DNA of 45,368 nucleotides from Burkholderiales bacterium (GTDB lineage Bacteria; Pseudomonadota; Gammaproteobacteria; Burkholderiales; Casimicrobiaceae), in the NCBI GenBank assembly GCA_020851255.1, contig JADZDA010000017.1:1-45368 (forward strand), read 5' to 3'. Each line of letters begins with the position of its first letter. Position 1 is the stretch's first letter. The translations under genes were made by a program, and so were the position numbers. The notes under the pieces were generated by a model. That model did no database searches. It worked only from the letters and a program-made list of their open reading frames with translations, and was not told the DNA's origin. Shown here in pieces: positions 7,783 through 17,332 of this stretch.

Positions 7783-8409
7783 ATGCCCACCCTGAAGCGC
7801 AAGACCGCGCCCGCCTGGCGCGTCCGTCGTTCGTCCATCCACGGCCGCGGCGTCTTCGCCGCCCGAGACATCGCGCGCGGCGAGACGGTCATCGAGTACC
7901 GCGGACGCCGGATGAGCTACGACGAGGCGTGTCGCCGCCCCGACTCCGATCCGGACGATCCGCAGCACACGTTCCTCTTCGCGCTCGACGACGGCCGCGT
8001 CATCGACGCGGGCGTCCGCGGCAACGCCGCGCGCTGGATCAACCACTCGTGCGCGCCCAACTGCGCACCGTACGAGGACGAGGACGGACGCGTCCACATC
8101 GCCGCGCGGCGCGCGATCCCCGCCGGCGAGGAGCTGACCTACGACTACAAGCTCACGCTCGAAGGCCGGATCGGTGCCCGGGTGCGTGCCGCCTACGCCT
8201 GCCGCTGCGGCGCGCGGCGCTGCCGCGGCTCGAGGCTCGTCGACGACTGTCGCGCTGGCGGGCGCGCGTCGCCGGGGGCGGCCGCGGCCGGGCGCGCTCA
8301 TAATTTAAATAAATCACAACGATCAACACAATCCATTGGATTAATCGTCGACCCGTCCTTATCCTGCGAATCGTTCTCGTTTCCACCACCCACGAGGAGA
8401 TCCGCATGA
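7783..8409 (+). CDS. SET domain-containing lysine methyltransferase-like protein
   Basis: 208 codons. Residues 12-150 form a compact SET domain: GRGVFAARDI (21-30), the cofactor/knot motif WINHSCAPNC (85-94), GEELTYDY (115-122) and a post-SET zinc-binding CxCx4C (C140, C142, C147). Such proteins methylate lysines with S-adenosylmethionine; the bacterial target is unknown. The fold is complete by about residue 152. The frame nevertheless continues for about 57 further codons through the AT-rich promoter of ahpC, and its stop overlaps the ahpC start codon (ATGA). Family members I recall end soon after the post-SET cysteines, so this tail is probably a lost-stop extension. Confidence 0.85.
   Translation: MPTLKRKTAPAWRVRRSSIHGRGVFAARDIARGETVIEYRGRRMSYDEACRRPDSDPDDPQHTFLFALDDGRVIDAGVRGNAARWINHSCAPNCAPYEDEDGRVHIAARRAIPAGEELTYDYKLTLEGRIGARVRAAYACRCGARRCRGSRLVDDCRAGGRASPGAAAAGRAHNLNKSQRSTQSIGLIVDPSLSCESFSFPPPTRRSA
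8299..8342 (+). promoter_or_regulatory. AT-rich ahpC upstream region with a 13-bp dyad
   Basis: This is the most AT-rich patch in the window (8300-8345). It contains the perfect dyad AATCCA-T-TGGATT at 8330-8342, about 64 bp before the ahpC ATG. The setting ahead of a peroxidase operon suggests a regulator site such as that of OxyR or another LysR-type protein. I cannot match the four-part OxyR consensus convincingly. The region lies inside the SET gene's extended frame. Confidence 0.45.
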
Positions 8410-8954
8410 AGACCGTCGGCCAGAAGATCGAGGCGTTCAGCGTCACCGGCGTCAAGCCGGGGTTCAACCACCACGAGGAGAACGGCGTCTCGGCGTTCGA
8501 GACGATCACCGAGGCCTCGTTCCCGGGCAAGTGGAAGGTCGTCTACTTCTACCCGAAGGACTTCACCTTTGTCTGCCCCACCGAGATCGTCGGTTTCGCG
8601 AAGCTCGCCGGCGACTTCGCCGACCGCGACGCCGTCCTCCTGGCCGGATCGACGGACAACGAGTTCGCCAAGCTCGGGTGGCGACGCGACCACGCGGACC
8701 TGAAGAGCCTCAACCACTGGCAGTTCGCCGACGTCACCGGCTCGCTCGTCGACCAGTTGGGCGTGCGCGACCCGGGCGCCGGGGTCGCGCTCCGCGCGAC
8801 CTTCGTCATCGATCCGGACAACGTCATCCAGCACGTGTCGGTGAACAACCTCGACGTCGGCCGCAATCCCGACGAGGTGCTGCGCGTCCTGGACGCGCTG
8901 CAGACCGACGAACTCTGCCCGTGCAACCGCAAGGTCGGCGGCACGACCCTCTGA
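8406..8954 (+). CDS. ahpC: AhpC-type 2-Cys peroxiredoxin
   Basis: 182 residues. It reduces hydrogen peroxide, organic hydroperoxides and peroxynitrite. The peroxidatic PxxxTxxC motif is at residues 50-57 (Cys57 in FVCPTE). The C-terminus carries two cysteines, C171 and C173, in ELCPCNRKVGG, as in the mycobacterial-type AhpC, which is recycled by AhpD rather than AhpF. A strong ribosome site GAGGAGA at 8394-8400 sits 5 nt before the ATG. The start overlaps the upstream SET gene stop by 4 bp. The next gene, 34 bp downstream, is an AhpD, so the peroxidase and its reductase are one operon. Confidence 0.93.
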   Translation: MKTVGQKIEAFSVTGVKPGFNHHEENGVSAFETITEASFPGKWKVVYFYPKDFTFVCPTEIVGFAKLAGDFADRDAVLLAGSTDNEFAKLGWRRDHADLKSLNHWQFADVTGSLVDQLGVRDPGAGVALRATFVIDPDNVIQHVSVNNLDVGRNPDEVLRVLDALQTDELCPCNRKVGGTTL

Positions 8955-8988
8955 CTTCGGCCCGCGCACGACACGATAGGACAGCGAC

Positions 8989-9534
8989 ATGAACGCACTC
9001 GCCTCGATCAAGGCGCGCCTGCCCGACTGGGCGAAGGACGCGCGGCTCAACCTCGATTCCACGATCGCCCGCTCGAGCCTCGAGCTTCGGCTGGCCGCCG
9101 GTGCGGCGCTCGCGGCCGCCTGCGCCGCCCGCTCGCCCGAACTCGTCGCCGCGTTCCGCGACGACGCCGGGCTGGACCCGCGCGACGCGCAAGCCGCGCT
9201 CTCGGCGGCCGCGCTGATGGGCATGAACAACGTCTGGTATCCGTACGTCGAGAAGGCCGGCGATCCGGAGCTCGCGACCGTCCGGCCCGAGCTGCGGATG
9301 AGGGCGTACGCGAACCACGGCGGCGTCGACAGGACCGCCTTCGAGCTGTGGGCGCTCGCCGCGTCGATCGTCGGCCGGTGCGAATACTGCATCGCCTCGC
9401 ACGCGAAGCTGCTGCGCGAGGCCGGCCTGTCGACCGTGCAGTTGCGCGATGTCGGCCGCATCGCGGCAGCGGTCAACGCCGCGGCGCTCGCGCTGGCGGT
9501 GCCGGCCGCGGCCGCCCTGCCGGTCGCCGCCTGA
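8989..9534 (+). CDS. ahpD: AhpD-type alkylhydroperoxidase / AhpC reductase
   Basis: 181 residues, all-helical AhpD/carboxymuconolactone decarboxylase-like family. The active-site set is intact: E119 in AFEL, the redox pair C131 and C134 in GRCEYCIASH, and H138. These sit one residue from the positions reported for Mycobacterium tuberculosis AhpD (E118, C130, C133, H137). It would pass electrons from a lipoylated protein to AhpC and has weak peroxidase activity of its own. It lies directly behind ahpC with an AGGA ribosome site. No lipoyl or dihydrolipoamide dehydrogenase gene is in the window. Confidence 0.92.
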   Translation: MNALASIKARLPDWAKDARLNLDSTIARSSLELRLAAGAALAAACAARSPELVAAFRDDAGLDPRDAQAALSAAALMGMNNVWYPYVEKAGDPELATVRPELRMRAYANHGGVDRTAFELWALAASIVGRCEYCIASHAKLLREAGLSTVQLRDVGRIAAAVNAAALALAVPAAAALPVAA

Positions 9535-9643
9535 GCAGCGCGCGCCCCCGGGAGGGCGTGCCGCTCCGGTTTGCGCCGGACACGCCGGGGGCGCCACAAT
9601 GGGGGCCCGCCGCGAACCGCGGTCGCAGGGATTCGCATTCCGC

Positions 9644-10771
9644 ATGGCCCGCAAATCCTCCCCGCCGCCCGGCGGCCGACTGGTCTTGCTCGAGCACACG
9701 TCACGCGTGCTCGCCGACAATCCGCTCGGAGATCCGCACGTCCGCCGCCTGCCGGTGTGGCTGCCGCCCGGCTACGACCGGGGGGGCATTGCCGCGGGGC
9801 CGTCCGGCCGCGGCCGGCGCTACCCGGTCCTCTACGACCTCGCCGGCTTCACCGGTTCGGGCCTGTCGCACCTCAACTGGCGCCCGTTCGACGAGAACCT
9901 CCCCGAGCGCCTCGCGCGGTTGGTCGGCGAACGCCGGATGGGTCCGGCGATCGTGGTGTTCCCCGACTGCTACACGAGCCTGGGCGGCAACCAGTACGTG
10001 AACTCGCCGGCGATCGGGCGCTACGCGGACTACCTCGTCCGCGAACTCGTGCCGTTCGTCGACCGCGAATTCCGCACGCTCGCCTCGCGCGAGCATCGCG
10101 GCTGTTTCGGCAAGTCGTCGGGCGGCTACGGGGCGATCGTCCACGCGATGCGCCACCCGGGGACCTGGGGCGCGGTCGCCAACCACTCCGGCGACTCCCT
10201 GTTCGAGTTCTGCTATTACACCGACCTGCCGCGCACGCTCAACGAACTCGACCGCTACCGCAGGCCGGCGCGCAAGCCCGGGCGCGTCGACGCTGCACGA
10301 GACGCCAGGCGCGCCGCCGACGGCCGCGACGACGGCCGGATCGCGCGTTTCCTGCAGGCGTTCTGGGCGAAGGACAAGCCGACCGACGGCGAGGTCCACG
10401 CGCTGATGATGCTCGCGATGGCCGCGACCTACGACCCGGATCCGCGCGCGCCGCTGGGATTCCGGATGCCGGTCAACCTGGAGACCGGGGCGCTCATCCC
10501 GGCCCGGTGGCGGCGCTGGCTCGCCAACGACCCGGTGCGCATGGTCGGCCGCCACGCGGCGGCTCTGCGCTCGATGAAGGCGATCTGGATCGACTGCGGA
10601 TGGCGCGACCAGTACCACCTGCATTACGGCGCACGGGCGCTGTCGCTCGCGCTCGCGCGGCGCCGCATCCGCCACGTCTACGAGGAGTTCGACGACACGC
10701 ACTCGGCGATCGACTACCGGATGGACGCGAGCCTGCCGTTCCTGTGGCGCGCGCTGCGGCCGTCCGGGTGA
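9644..10771 (+). CDS. Esterase-D/PF00756-type alpha/beta hydrolase
   Basis: 375 residues, cytoplasmic (no signal peptide seen). Typical putative-esterase pattern: RRLPVWLPPGYD at about 34-45, YPVLYDLAGFTG at about 60-71, MGPAIVVFPDCY at about 99-110, and the nucleophile elbow GKSSGG with Ser158 in GxSxG. The catalytic His is probably in DDTHSAIDYR near the C-terminus. An insertion rich in Arg and Asp (about 205-240) separates the core strands. An in-frame ATG at 9599 would add 15 residues, but it lies in a CACAAT -10-like patch, so 9644 is preferred. Substrate unknown. Confidence 0.75.
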   Translation: MARKSSPPPGGRLVLLEHTSRVLADNPLGDPHVRRLPVWLPPGYDRGGIAAGPSGRGRRYPVLYDLAGFTGSGLSHLNWRPFDENLPERLARLVGERRMGPAIVVFPDCYTSLGGNQYVNSPAIGRYADYLVRELVPFVDREFRTLASREHRGCFGKSSGGYGAIVHAMRHPGTWGAVANHSGDSLFEFCYYTDLPRTLNELDRYRRPARKPGRVDAARDARRAADGRDDGRIARFLQAFWAKDKPTDGEVHALMMLAMAATYDPDPRAPLGFRMPVNLETGALIPARWRRWLANDPVRMVGRHAAALRSMKAIWIDCGWRDQYHLHYGARALSLALARRRIRHVYEEFDDTHSAIDYRMDASLPFLWRALRPSG

Positions 10772-10909
10772 GGAGCCGCGCGGGGCGACTGATCCGGACC
10801 GCGACCGGAGGCCGGCCGCCGTATGCCGGCGTGCCGGTGCCGCACGCGCCCGGCGATCGCGTGCGCCCCTGTCCCGCAGTACCGGGGTGCCGATAAACGG
10901 TGTAGACGC

Positions 10910-10915
10910 GATAAT
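10910..10915 (+). promoter_or_regulatory. Candidate -10 box (GATAAT) of the signalling operon
   Basis: GATAAT at 10910-10915 lies 19 nt before the chosen TTG start, with GGGGGA between them as ribosome site. This supports the TTG at 10935 over the GTG at 10887, which lies upstream of the box. No good -35 hexamer is seen 17 nt upstream (gtgccg). Confidence 0.4.
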
Positions 10916-10934
10916 CCGCCGCGGGGGACCGGCT

Positions 10935-12080
10935 TTGCGCGATCAGACCATCCTCATTGTGGACGACAACCCCGGGAACCTGCTGGTTCTCGGCGAGGTG
11001 CTCGCTCCGATCTACCGGGTGATCGCGGCCAACAACGGCGCCCGCGCGCTCGAACTGGCCGCGGGGCAGCCGCGCCCCGACCTCGTGCTGCTCGACGTCA
11101 TGATGCCGGGCCTCGACGGCTACGCGGTGCTCGACCGGCTGCGCGCGGACTCCGCGACGCGGGACATCCCCGTCGTGTTCGTGACCGCGATGGACAGCGA
11201 CGACGACGAACAGCGCGGATTCGATCAGGGCGCGATCGACTACATCACCAAGCCGGTCCGCCCGGCCATCGTCCTCGCCCGCGTCCAGACGCATCTGGAA
11301 CTCGCCGCCGCGCGCCGCGCCCTGCACGACCGCAACGCCTGGCTCGAGGACGAGGTGCGCAAGCGGATGCGCGAGAACGAAGTGATCCAGGACGCCTCGA
11401 TCCTGGCGCTGAGCCGGCTCGCGCTCGCCCGCGATCTGGAGACCGGGAACCACCTGCGCCGGACGCAGGAATACGTCCGCGTCCTCGCCCAGGAACTCGC
11501 GCGCCACCCGAAGCACGCGGCGACGCTCACGCCGCAGGCGATCGACCGGTACGCGAAGTCGGCGCCGCTGCACGACATCGGCAAGGTAGGCGTGCCCGAC
11601 GACGTCCTGCGCAAGCCGGGACCGCTCACGCCCGACGAATGGGCGGTGATGCGCACGCACCCGACGATCGGCGCCCGGGCGATCGTCGAGGCGGGACGCG
11701 AGGCCGGGTGTCCGATTCCGTTCCTCGATACCGCCAAGGACATGGTCGAAGGACACCACGAGCGCTGGGACGGCACCGGCTACCCGCAGGGGCTCGTCGC
11801 CGACGCGATTCCCCTGCCCGCGCGGCTGATGGCCCTCGCCGACGTCTTCGACGCGCTCATGAGCCGGCGCGTGTACAAGCCTCCGATCGAGTTCTCCGAG
11901 GCGCGCGCGATCATCGTCGCGGAGCGCGGACGCCAGTTCGACCCCGACGTCGTCGACGCGTTCATCGCCACCGGCGGCGCGTTCCTGACGATCGCCGAGC
12001 GCTGGGCGGATCCGGCCGACGGCGACGCTGCCGTGGCCCCGGTTCCCGTCGGTGCCACCGTCGATTGCCTCGTTCCATGA
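10935..12080 (+). CDS. Response regulator with HD-GYP c-di-GMP phosphodiesterase output
   Basis: 381 residues from a TTG preceded by GGGGGA. Residues 5-120 are a canonical receiver: acidic pair D10/D11, phospho-acceptor D54 in LLDVMMPG, and K106 in ITKPV. A short coiled linker leads to an HD-GYP domain with [14 protein letters not shown] and the full [13 protein letters not shown] signature, so the phosphodiesterase metal site looks intact. It should hydrolyse cyclic di-GMP when phosphorylated. Its stop overlaps the following hybrid kinase ATG by 4 bp, making that kinase the likely phosphodonor. The receiver closely resembles the one at the start of the third gene of the operon. An alternative GTG start at 10887 adds 16 residues. 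Confidence 0.92.
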   Translation: MRDQTILIVDDNPGNLLVLGEVLAPIYRVIAANNGARALELAAGQPRPDLVLLDVMMPGLDGYAVLDRLRADSATRDIPVVFVTAMDSDDDEQRGFDQGAIDYITKPVRPAIVLARVQTHLELAAARRALHDRNAWLEDEVRKRMRENEVIQDASILALSRLALARDLETGNHLRRTQEYVRVLAQELARHPKHAATLTPQAIDRYAKSAPLHDIGKVGVPDDVLRKPGPLTPDEWAVMRTHPTIGARAIVEAGREAGCPIPFLDTAKDMVEGHHERWDGTGYPQGLVADAIPLPARLMALADVFDALMSRRVYKPPIEFSEARAIIVAERGRQFDPDVVDAFIATGGAFLTIAERWADPADGDAAVAPVPVGATVDCLVP

Positions 12081-15000
12081 CGGACCCGGCCGTGGCCCCG
12101 ACGTCGTTCGGCGAGCCCGGACCCGGCAACGGCGGGCGACGCCGGTCCCCGCTGGGAATGGCGCTGGTCGCCGCGCTGATCATCGCGCTGGCGGCGATCA
12201 TGATCCGATACGTCGTCGACGCGCAGATCCAGCGCGAGTCGGCGCGGCTCGACGCGATCTCGGTGCTCAAGACCGAGGCGATCGCGGAGTGGCTGTCCGA
12301 CCACGAGCTGGACGCGCGCTTCCTCGTGTCTAGCGAGTTCTTCGCCGATCTCTACCGCCGCCACCGACAGGGCGATGCGGCGGCGGGGAAGCGCATGGTC
12401 GAGAGGCTGGACGAGTACGCGCGGATGCAGCGGGCGCAGAGCGTGATCGTCCTCGACCGCGCGGGCGACCGGGTGCTCGGGTCCGGCGACGGCAGCGCGA
12501 AAGTCGAACCTGAACTCCGCGAAGCCGCGGTCCGGGCGATGGACGATGGCCGGGTGACGCGCACCGAACCCTACGCGGATCGCGACGGCGACACCCATGT
12601 CGACTACGTGGCGCCGCTCGCGCCGGCCGGGCGGCCGGTCGAGGCCGCGATCGTGCTCCGCTACGAGGCCGGGAAAACCCTGTTCCCGCTGATCGCGTCC
12701 TGGCCGATCCCGAGTTCGACCGCGGAATCGTTGCTGTGGCGCCGGTCGGGCAACGACATCGTCCTGCTGAACGCCGCGGGTCCACGCAGCGGGACCACCG
12801 GCGTGATGCGCCTCGCGATCGACCGCGCGGACCTGCACGCGGCGCGCCTGATGCGCAACGAGGCGGAGTGGAACCGCGTCACCGAAGAGCGCGATTTCCG
12901 CGGCACGCGCGTCCTGTCGATCGCCCGGCGGATCGACGGCGCGGACTGGGTCCTCATCACCAAGATCGACCGGACCGAGGTGCTGGAGCCGGCGCTCGTC
13001 GAGATCGCCGGCGTCGGTGTCGCCGCGATCCTCGCGCTGCTGTTCGCCGTCACCGGCGCACACCGCGCGCGCGACCGCGAGGCGCTGCGCATCGCCCAGG
13101 CGGCACGGGCGTTGCAGGCGGAGAAGCTGCGCGCGGTCGGATTGCTCGCGTCGATCGCCGACGGATCGACCGACGCGATCTACGCCAAGGACCGGGACGG
13201 CCGCTACCTGCTGTTCAACCGCGAGGCGGCGCGGATGACCGGCCGGACGCGCGAGCAGGTGCTGGGGCTCGACGACACCGCGCTGTTCGGACCGGACGAC
13301 GCCGCGGCGATCATGGCGAAGGACCGGGAGGTCGTGCGCGCCGGCGGCGCGCATTCGTTCGAGGAGACGATCGTCATCGACGGGCAGGCCGTGACGTTGC
13401 TCGCGACCAAGGGACCGCTGCTCGACGACGAAGGACGGGTGGTCGGGGTGTTCGGCATCTCGCGCGACATCACCGAGCGCAAGCGCCACGAGCTGCGCCT
13501 CGCCGAGAGCGAGGCGCGCTTCCGGGCGCTGTTCGAGACGGTCGCGGTCGCCATCCAGCTGCACGATCCGCGGACCGGCGACGTCGTCCAGTCGAACCGC
13601 CAGGGACTCGGGCAGTTCGGCTACCGTTCGATCGACGAGCTCGACGGCGGCGCCCATTGGACCGCCGCGCCGTACTCGCGGGCGGACTTCCGCGCGGCGA
13701 TCGGGCGCGCGCACCATGGCGAACCCCAGCACCTGGAGTGGCGGTTCCGGACGGCCGCCGGCCGGTTGGTCTGGGCGGACGTCCGTCTCACCCCGATCGT
13801 GATCGACGGGACCGCGCGGGTCCTGTCGGTCGCCCACGACGTCACCGACCGCAAGGAGATCGAGGAACTGCTCCGCGGCAGCGAATCGCATTACCGGTCG
13901 GTCGTCACGTCGCTGTCCGAGGGTGTGATCATCTTCGGTGCCGACGGGCGCGTGCGCGGGTGCAATCCGTCCGCCGAGCGCATCCTGGGCATCTCCTACG
14001 CGGACATGCTCGCCGATCGAGATTCGCTGGCGGCCTGGGACGCCGTCAGGCCGGACGGATCGCCGTACCCGGTCGACGAGTTGCCGATTTCCCTGGTGTT
14101 AACGACCGGAACCGCCGTCCGGGGCGCGGTCCTGGGGCACCGGGCGCCGGGACGCGACGTCGCCTGGCTGTCGGTCAACGCCGAGCCGATCGACGATCCT
14201 TCGCAGCAGTCGCCGAGCGGCGTCGTCGTCTCGTTCACCGACATCACCGAAGCGACGCGCTCCGCCGCCGAGCTGTCGAAGCTCTCGCTCGCCGTCGAGC
14301 AGAATCCGGTCGGCATCGTCGTCACCGACCTCGCCGGTCGGGTCGAGTACGTGAACGACGCGTTCGCGCGCGACGCCGGCTATGCGCGCGCCGAGCTCGC
14401 CGGGGCGAATCTCCGGCTCCTCCAGTCGGGCGAGACACCGCGCGCGACCTTCGAGACGATGTGGGCGAGCCTCGCGCGCGGCGACCTGTGGCACGGTGAG
14501 TTCGTGAACCGGCGCCGCAACGGCGAGACCTTCGACTGCGAGGCGACCGTCGCGCCGATCCGCCAGGCGGACGGCCGGGTCACGCACTACGTCGGCCTGC
14601 AGGAGGACATCACGCATCGCAAGCGGCTCGCGGCCGAGCTCGAGCGGCACCGCGACCACCTCGAGGAGCTCGTCGCCGAGCGGACGCATCAGCTCGAACG
14701 CACGATGGAGGCGCTCTCCGAGCGGTCGGCGGCCGTCGCCGACCTGTACGACAACGCGCCCTGCGGGTACCACTCGCTCGACCCGGACGGTCGCTACGTG
14801 GCCGTCAACCAGACCGAGCTCACGATGCTGGGCTACGCGCGCGACGAGCTGGTCGGCCGCCCGTTCGGCGATCTCGTCGTCCCGGCGTCCCGCGAGCGCT
14901 TCCTCGACCGGTTCGACGCGCTGCGCCGCACCGGCCGGGCGAGCGACGTGGAGCTCGACCTGATCCGCGGGGACGGATCCACGCTTCCGGTGCTCGTCAG

Positions 15001-17332
15001 CGCGACGGCGGTCTACGACGCCGCCGGTCGCTTCCTGCATACGCGCTCGACGGTCACCGACAACCGCGAGCGCAAGACGCGCGAGCGCGAGATCGGGTCG
15101 CTGCACGCGCGGCTCGAGCAGCGCGCCGGCGAGGCGGAGGCGGCGAACCGCGCGAAGAGCGCGTTCATCGCGAACATGAGCCACGAGATCCGGACGCCGA
15201 TGAACGCGATCATCGGCCTCACGCACCTGCTCCAGCGCGACAGCCAGCACCCGATCCAGCAGCAACGCCTCGCCAAGGTGAGCGAGGCGGCACGCCACCT
15301 GCTGCAGATCCTGAACGACATCCTCGACCTCTCCAAGATCGAGTCCGGCAAGCTCGCCCTCGAGGAGACGACGTTCTCGCTCGACCGCCTGCTCGAGCAG
15401 GCGTGCGCGCTGGTCGCCGAGCGCGCGCAGGCCAAGGGACTGGAGATCGTCCTGCGCGGCGAGCACGACGTCGACGTCGTCGTCGGGGATCCGACGCGGG
15501 TGTCGCAGGCGCTGGTCAACCTGCTGGGCAACGCCGTCAAGTTCACCGAGCGCGGAACGATCGTCGTGTCGACGTCGACGGTCGGCACCGGCCCGACCGG
15601 GCGCCTGATCCGCTTCGATGTGACCGACACCGGGGTCGGCGTGGAACCGGAAGTCCTCGACAGGCTTTTCAGCGCGTTCGAACAGGCCGACACGTCGACG
15701 ACTCGCCGCTACGGCGGCACCGGCCTTGGGCTCGCGATCACCCGCCATCTCGCGCGTCTGATGGGCGGGGACGCCGGCGTCGCGAGCCGACGTGGCGAGG
15801 GCAGCCGATTCTGGTTCACCGCCCGCCTCGACGCGGCGGACCCCCGGTCGGCAGCCGGGGCCCCGGCCCTGGCCGGACTCCGGGTCCTGCTCGCGGCGCG
15901 TCCGTCCGCGACCCGCGACGCGATCGCAGCGCTGCTGGCGCGCGACGGCGCGAGCGCCGAAACGGCCGACGACCCCGCCTCGCTGCCGGCGCGCCTCGCG
16001 GACCCCGGGATCGGTGTGCTGGTCGTCGACGCATCGTTCGCCCCGGGCGGCCGCCTGGGCCTGCGCGATCGGATCGCTGCGGCGCGCGGCGCCGCCGCAC
16101 GTCCGATCGTCTGGCTCGTGGACGGGAACGACGACGCGAACGCGCGCGACGCCGAGGACGCCGACGACGGATCGGTCGTCGTCAAGCCGGTCACACGTTC
16201 GATGCTGCTGGCGAAGATCGCCCCCGTGGCCGGCGACCCCGCCGGCGAACCCGGCCCCTCGGCCACGACGATCCGGACCGAGGCCGACCTCCGCACCCGG
16301 GTTCCGGGCGCACGCGTGCTGCTCGTCGAGGACAATCCGGTCAATCGGGAAGTCGCGCTCGAACTGCTCGAAGCGGTCGGACTCGCCGTCGACCTCGCCG
16401 GCGACGGACTCGAAGCCGTCCAGCGCGTGTCGTCGGTCGCCTACGATCTCGTGCTGATGGACGTCCAGATGCCGGGCATGGACGGGCTGGCGGCGACGCG
16501 CGCGATCCGCGGGCTCCCCGGACGTGGTCCGACGCCGATCGTCGCGATGACCGCGAACGCCTTCGCCGAGGACCGGCGGCTGTGCCTCGAAGCCGGCATG
16601 AACGATCACATCGGCAAGCCGGTCGATGCGGGCACGCTCTACGCCGCGTTGAACCGCTGGCTGCCCGAGCCGCCAGCGGATGCCGAGGCGATCGCGCCGG
16701 GCCGGGGCGGCGAGCGACCGGCCGCCGCGCGGCTGCCCGCCGGACTGTCCGGCGTCGCCGGTCTGGATGTCCAGGCCGGACTCGCCCTCACCGGCAACGA
16801 CGTCGCGCGCTACCTGCGGCTGCTCGCGCGGTTCGCCGAGCACTATGCGAACGGCGTGGCGCCGTTGCGTGAAAGCCTCGCGACGGGCGCGGCGGCCGAC
16901 GCCCGGCGGCACGCGCATTCGATCAAGGGCGCGGCCGCCTCCCTCGGGTTGACCGGAATCCGCGACCGCGCCGCTGCGGTCGAGGCGGCGATCGCGGGCG
17001 GGACCGCGCCGGAATCGCTGGCGGGGGACGTCGACCTCCTGGATCGTGCGGCGAGGAACCTCGTGGGCACGCTTCGTGCATTCCTTCCCGGGACCGACGA
17101 AAGGGTCGATGCCTACACGCCTGAAGAATCCGACGCGGTGCTGCGACGGCTGGCCGGTCTGCTCGCCGTATCGGACTTCGCCGCCGCCACCCTCTACCGG
17201 GACACGGCGCCCCGCCTGCGGGCGACCTACGGCGAGCGCCTGCGCGAGCTCGACGCGAGGATGAACAGCTACGACTTCCCCGAGGCGCTCGCCGCGGTCG
17301 GCGCGCTCTCGCGAGACCGGATTCCCGCGTGA
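12077..17332 (+). CDS. Hybrid sensor histidine kinase with five PAS domains, REC and HPt
   Basis: A 1751-residue membrane kinase. TM1 is at about 27-46, an extracytoplasmic sensor region at 47-305, and TM2 at about 306-330. Five PAS-like domains start near residues 356, 478, 602, 733 and 884. The HisKA domain follows with phospho-acceptor H1036 in [10 protein letters not shown], then HATPase_c from about 1136 ([24 protein letters not shown]). A degenerate receiver lies at about 1268-1390, then a true receiver with D1462 in LMDVQMPG, then an HPt domain with H1614 in HAHSIKGAA. This is a BarA/ArcB-like His-Asp-His relay with an expanded cytoplasmic sensory array. It is coupled by 4-bp overlaps to both neighbours, the likely relay partners. 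The signal is unknown. Confidence 0.93.
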   Translation: MTDPAVAPTSFGEPGPGNGGRRRSPLGMALVAALIIALAAIMIRYVVDAQIQRESARLDAISVLKTEAIAEWLSDHELDARFLVSSEFFADLYRRHRQGDAAAGKRMVERLDEYARMQRAQSVIVLDRAGDRVLGSGDGSAKVEPELREAAVRAMDDGRVTRTEPYADRDGDTHVDYVAPLAPAGRPVEAAIVLRYEAGKTLFPLIASWPIPSSTAESLLWRRSGNDIVLLNAAGPRSGTTGVMRLAIDRADLHAARLMRNEAEWNRVTEERDFRGTRVLSIARRIDGADWVLITKIDRTEVLEPALVEIAGVGVAAILALLFAVTGAHRARDREALRIAQAARALQAEKLRAVGLLASIADGSTDAIYAKDRDGRYLLFNREAARMTGRTREQVLGLDDTALFGPDDAAAIMAKDREVVRAGGAHSFEETIVIDGQAVTLLATKGPLLDDEGRVVGVFGISRDITERKRHELRLAESEARFRALFETVAVAIQLHDPRTGDVVQSNRQGLGQFGYRSIDELDGGAHWTAAPYSRADFRAAIGRAHHGEPQHLEWRFRTAAGRLVWADVRLTPIVIDGTARVLSVAHDVTDRKEIEELLRGSESHYRSVVTSLSEGVIIFGADGRVRGCNPSAERILGISYADMLADRDSLAAWDAVRPDGSPYPVDELPISLVLTTGTAVRGAVLGHRAPGRDVAWLSVNAEPIDDPSQQSPSGVVVSFTDITEATRSAAELSKLSLAVEQNPVGIVVTDLAGRVEYVNDAFARDAGYARAELAGANLRLLQSGETPRATFETMWASLARGDLWHGEFVNRRRNGETFDCEATVAPIRQADGRVTHYVGLQEDITHRKRLAAELERHRDHLEELVAERTHQLERTMEALSERSAAVADLYDNAPCGYHSLDPDGRYVAVNQTELTMLGYARDELVGRPFGDLVVPASRERFLDRFDALRRTGRASDVELDLIRGDGSTLPVLVSATAVYDAAGRFLHTRSTVTDNRERKTREREIGSLHARLEQRAGEAEAANRAKSAFIANMSHEIRTPMNAIIGLTHLLQRDSQHPIQQQRLAKVSEAARHLLQILNDILDLSKIESGKLALEETTFSLDRLLEQACALVAERAQAKGLEIVLRGEHDVDVVVGDPTRVSQALVNLLGNAVKFTERGTIVVSTSTVGTGPTGRLIRFDVTDTGVGVEPEVLDRLFSAFEQADTSTTRRYGGTGLGLAITRHLARLMGGDAGVASRRGEGSRFWFTARLDAADPRSAAGAPALAGLRVLLAARPSATRDAIAALLARDGASAETADDPASLPARLADPGIGVLVVDASFAPGGRLGLRDRIAAARGAAARPIVWLVDGNDDANARDAEDADDGSVVVKPVTRSMLLAKIAPVAGDPAGEPGPSATTIRTEADLRTRVPGARVLLVEDNPVNREVALELLEAVGLAVDLAGDGLEAVQRVSSVAYDLVLMDVQMPGMDGLAATRAIRGLPGRGPTPIVAMTANAFAEDRRLCLEAGMNDHIGKPVDAGTLYAALNRWLPEPPADAEAIAPGRGGERPAAARLPAGLSGVAGLDVQAGLALTGNDVARYLRLLARFAEHYANGVAPLRESLATGAAADARRHAHSIKGAAASLGLTGIRDRAAAVEAAIAGGTAPESLAGDVDLLDRAARNLVGTLRAFLPGTDERVDAYTPEESDAVLRRLAGLLAVSDFAAATLYRDTAPRLRATYGERLRELDARMNSYDFPEALAAVGALSRDRIPA

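Noticed and set aside
8319-8348. ACGAT ... ATCGT flanking the ahpC dyad as an extended palindrome
   Set aside because: The two arms are not symmetric about the centre at 8336 (offset by 5 bp), so only the inner 13-bp dyad is kept.
15403-16872. Alternative-frame plus-strand ORF inside the kinase
   Set aside because: Arg/Gly/Pro-rich shadow of the real frame, which encodes intact kinase, receiver and HPt motifs.
14099-16918. Open frame of 939 codons antisense to the hybrid kinase, and similar long antisense frames (for example 1818-3017, 5962-8301, 37435-39075, 42773-45040 on the minus strand)
   Set aside because: Composition is Arg/Asp/Gly/Val-rich text typical of the antisense of GC-rich codons. 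No domain motif is seen, and the opposite strand carries unmistakable protein families.
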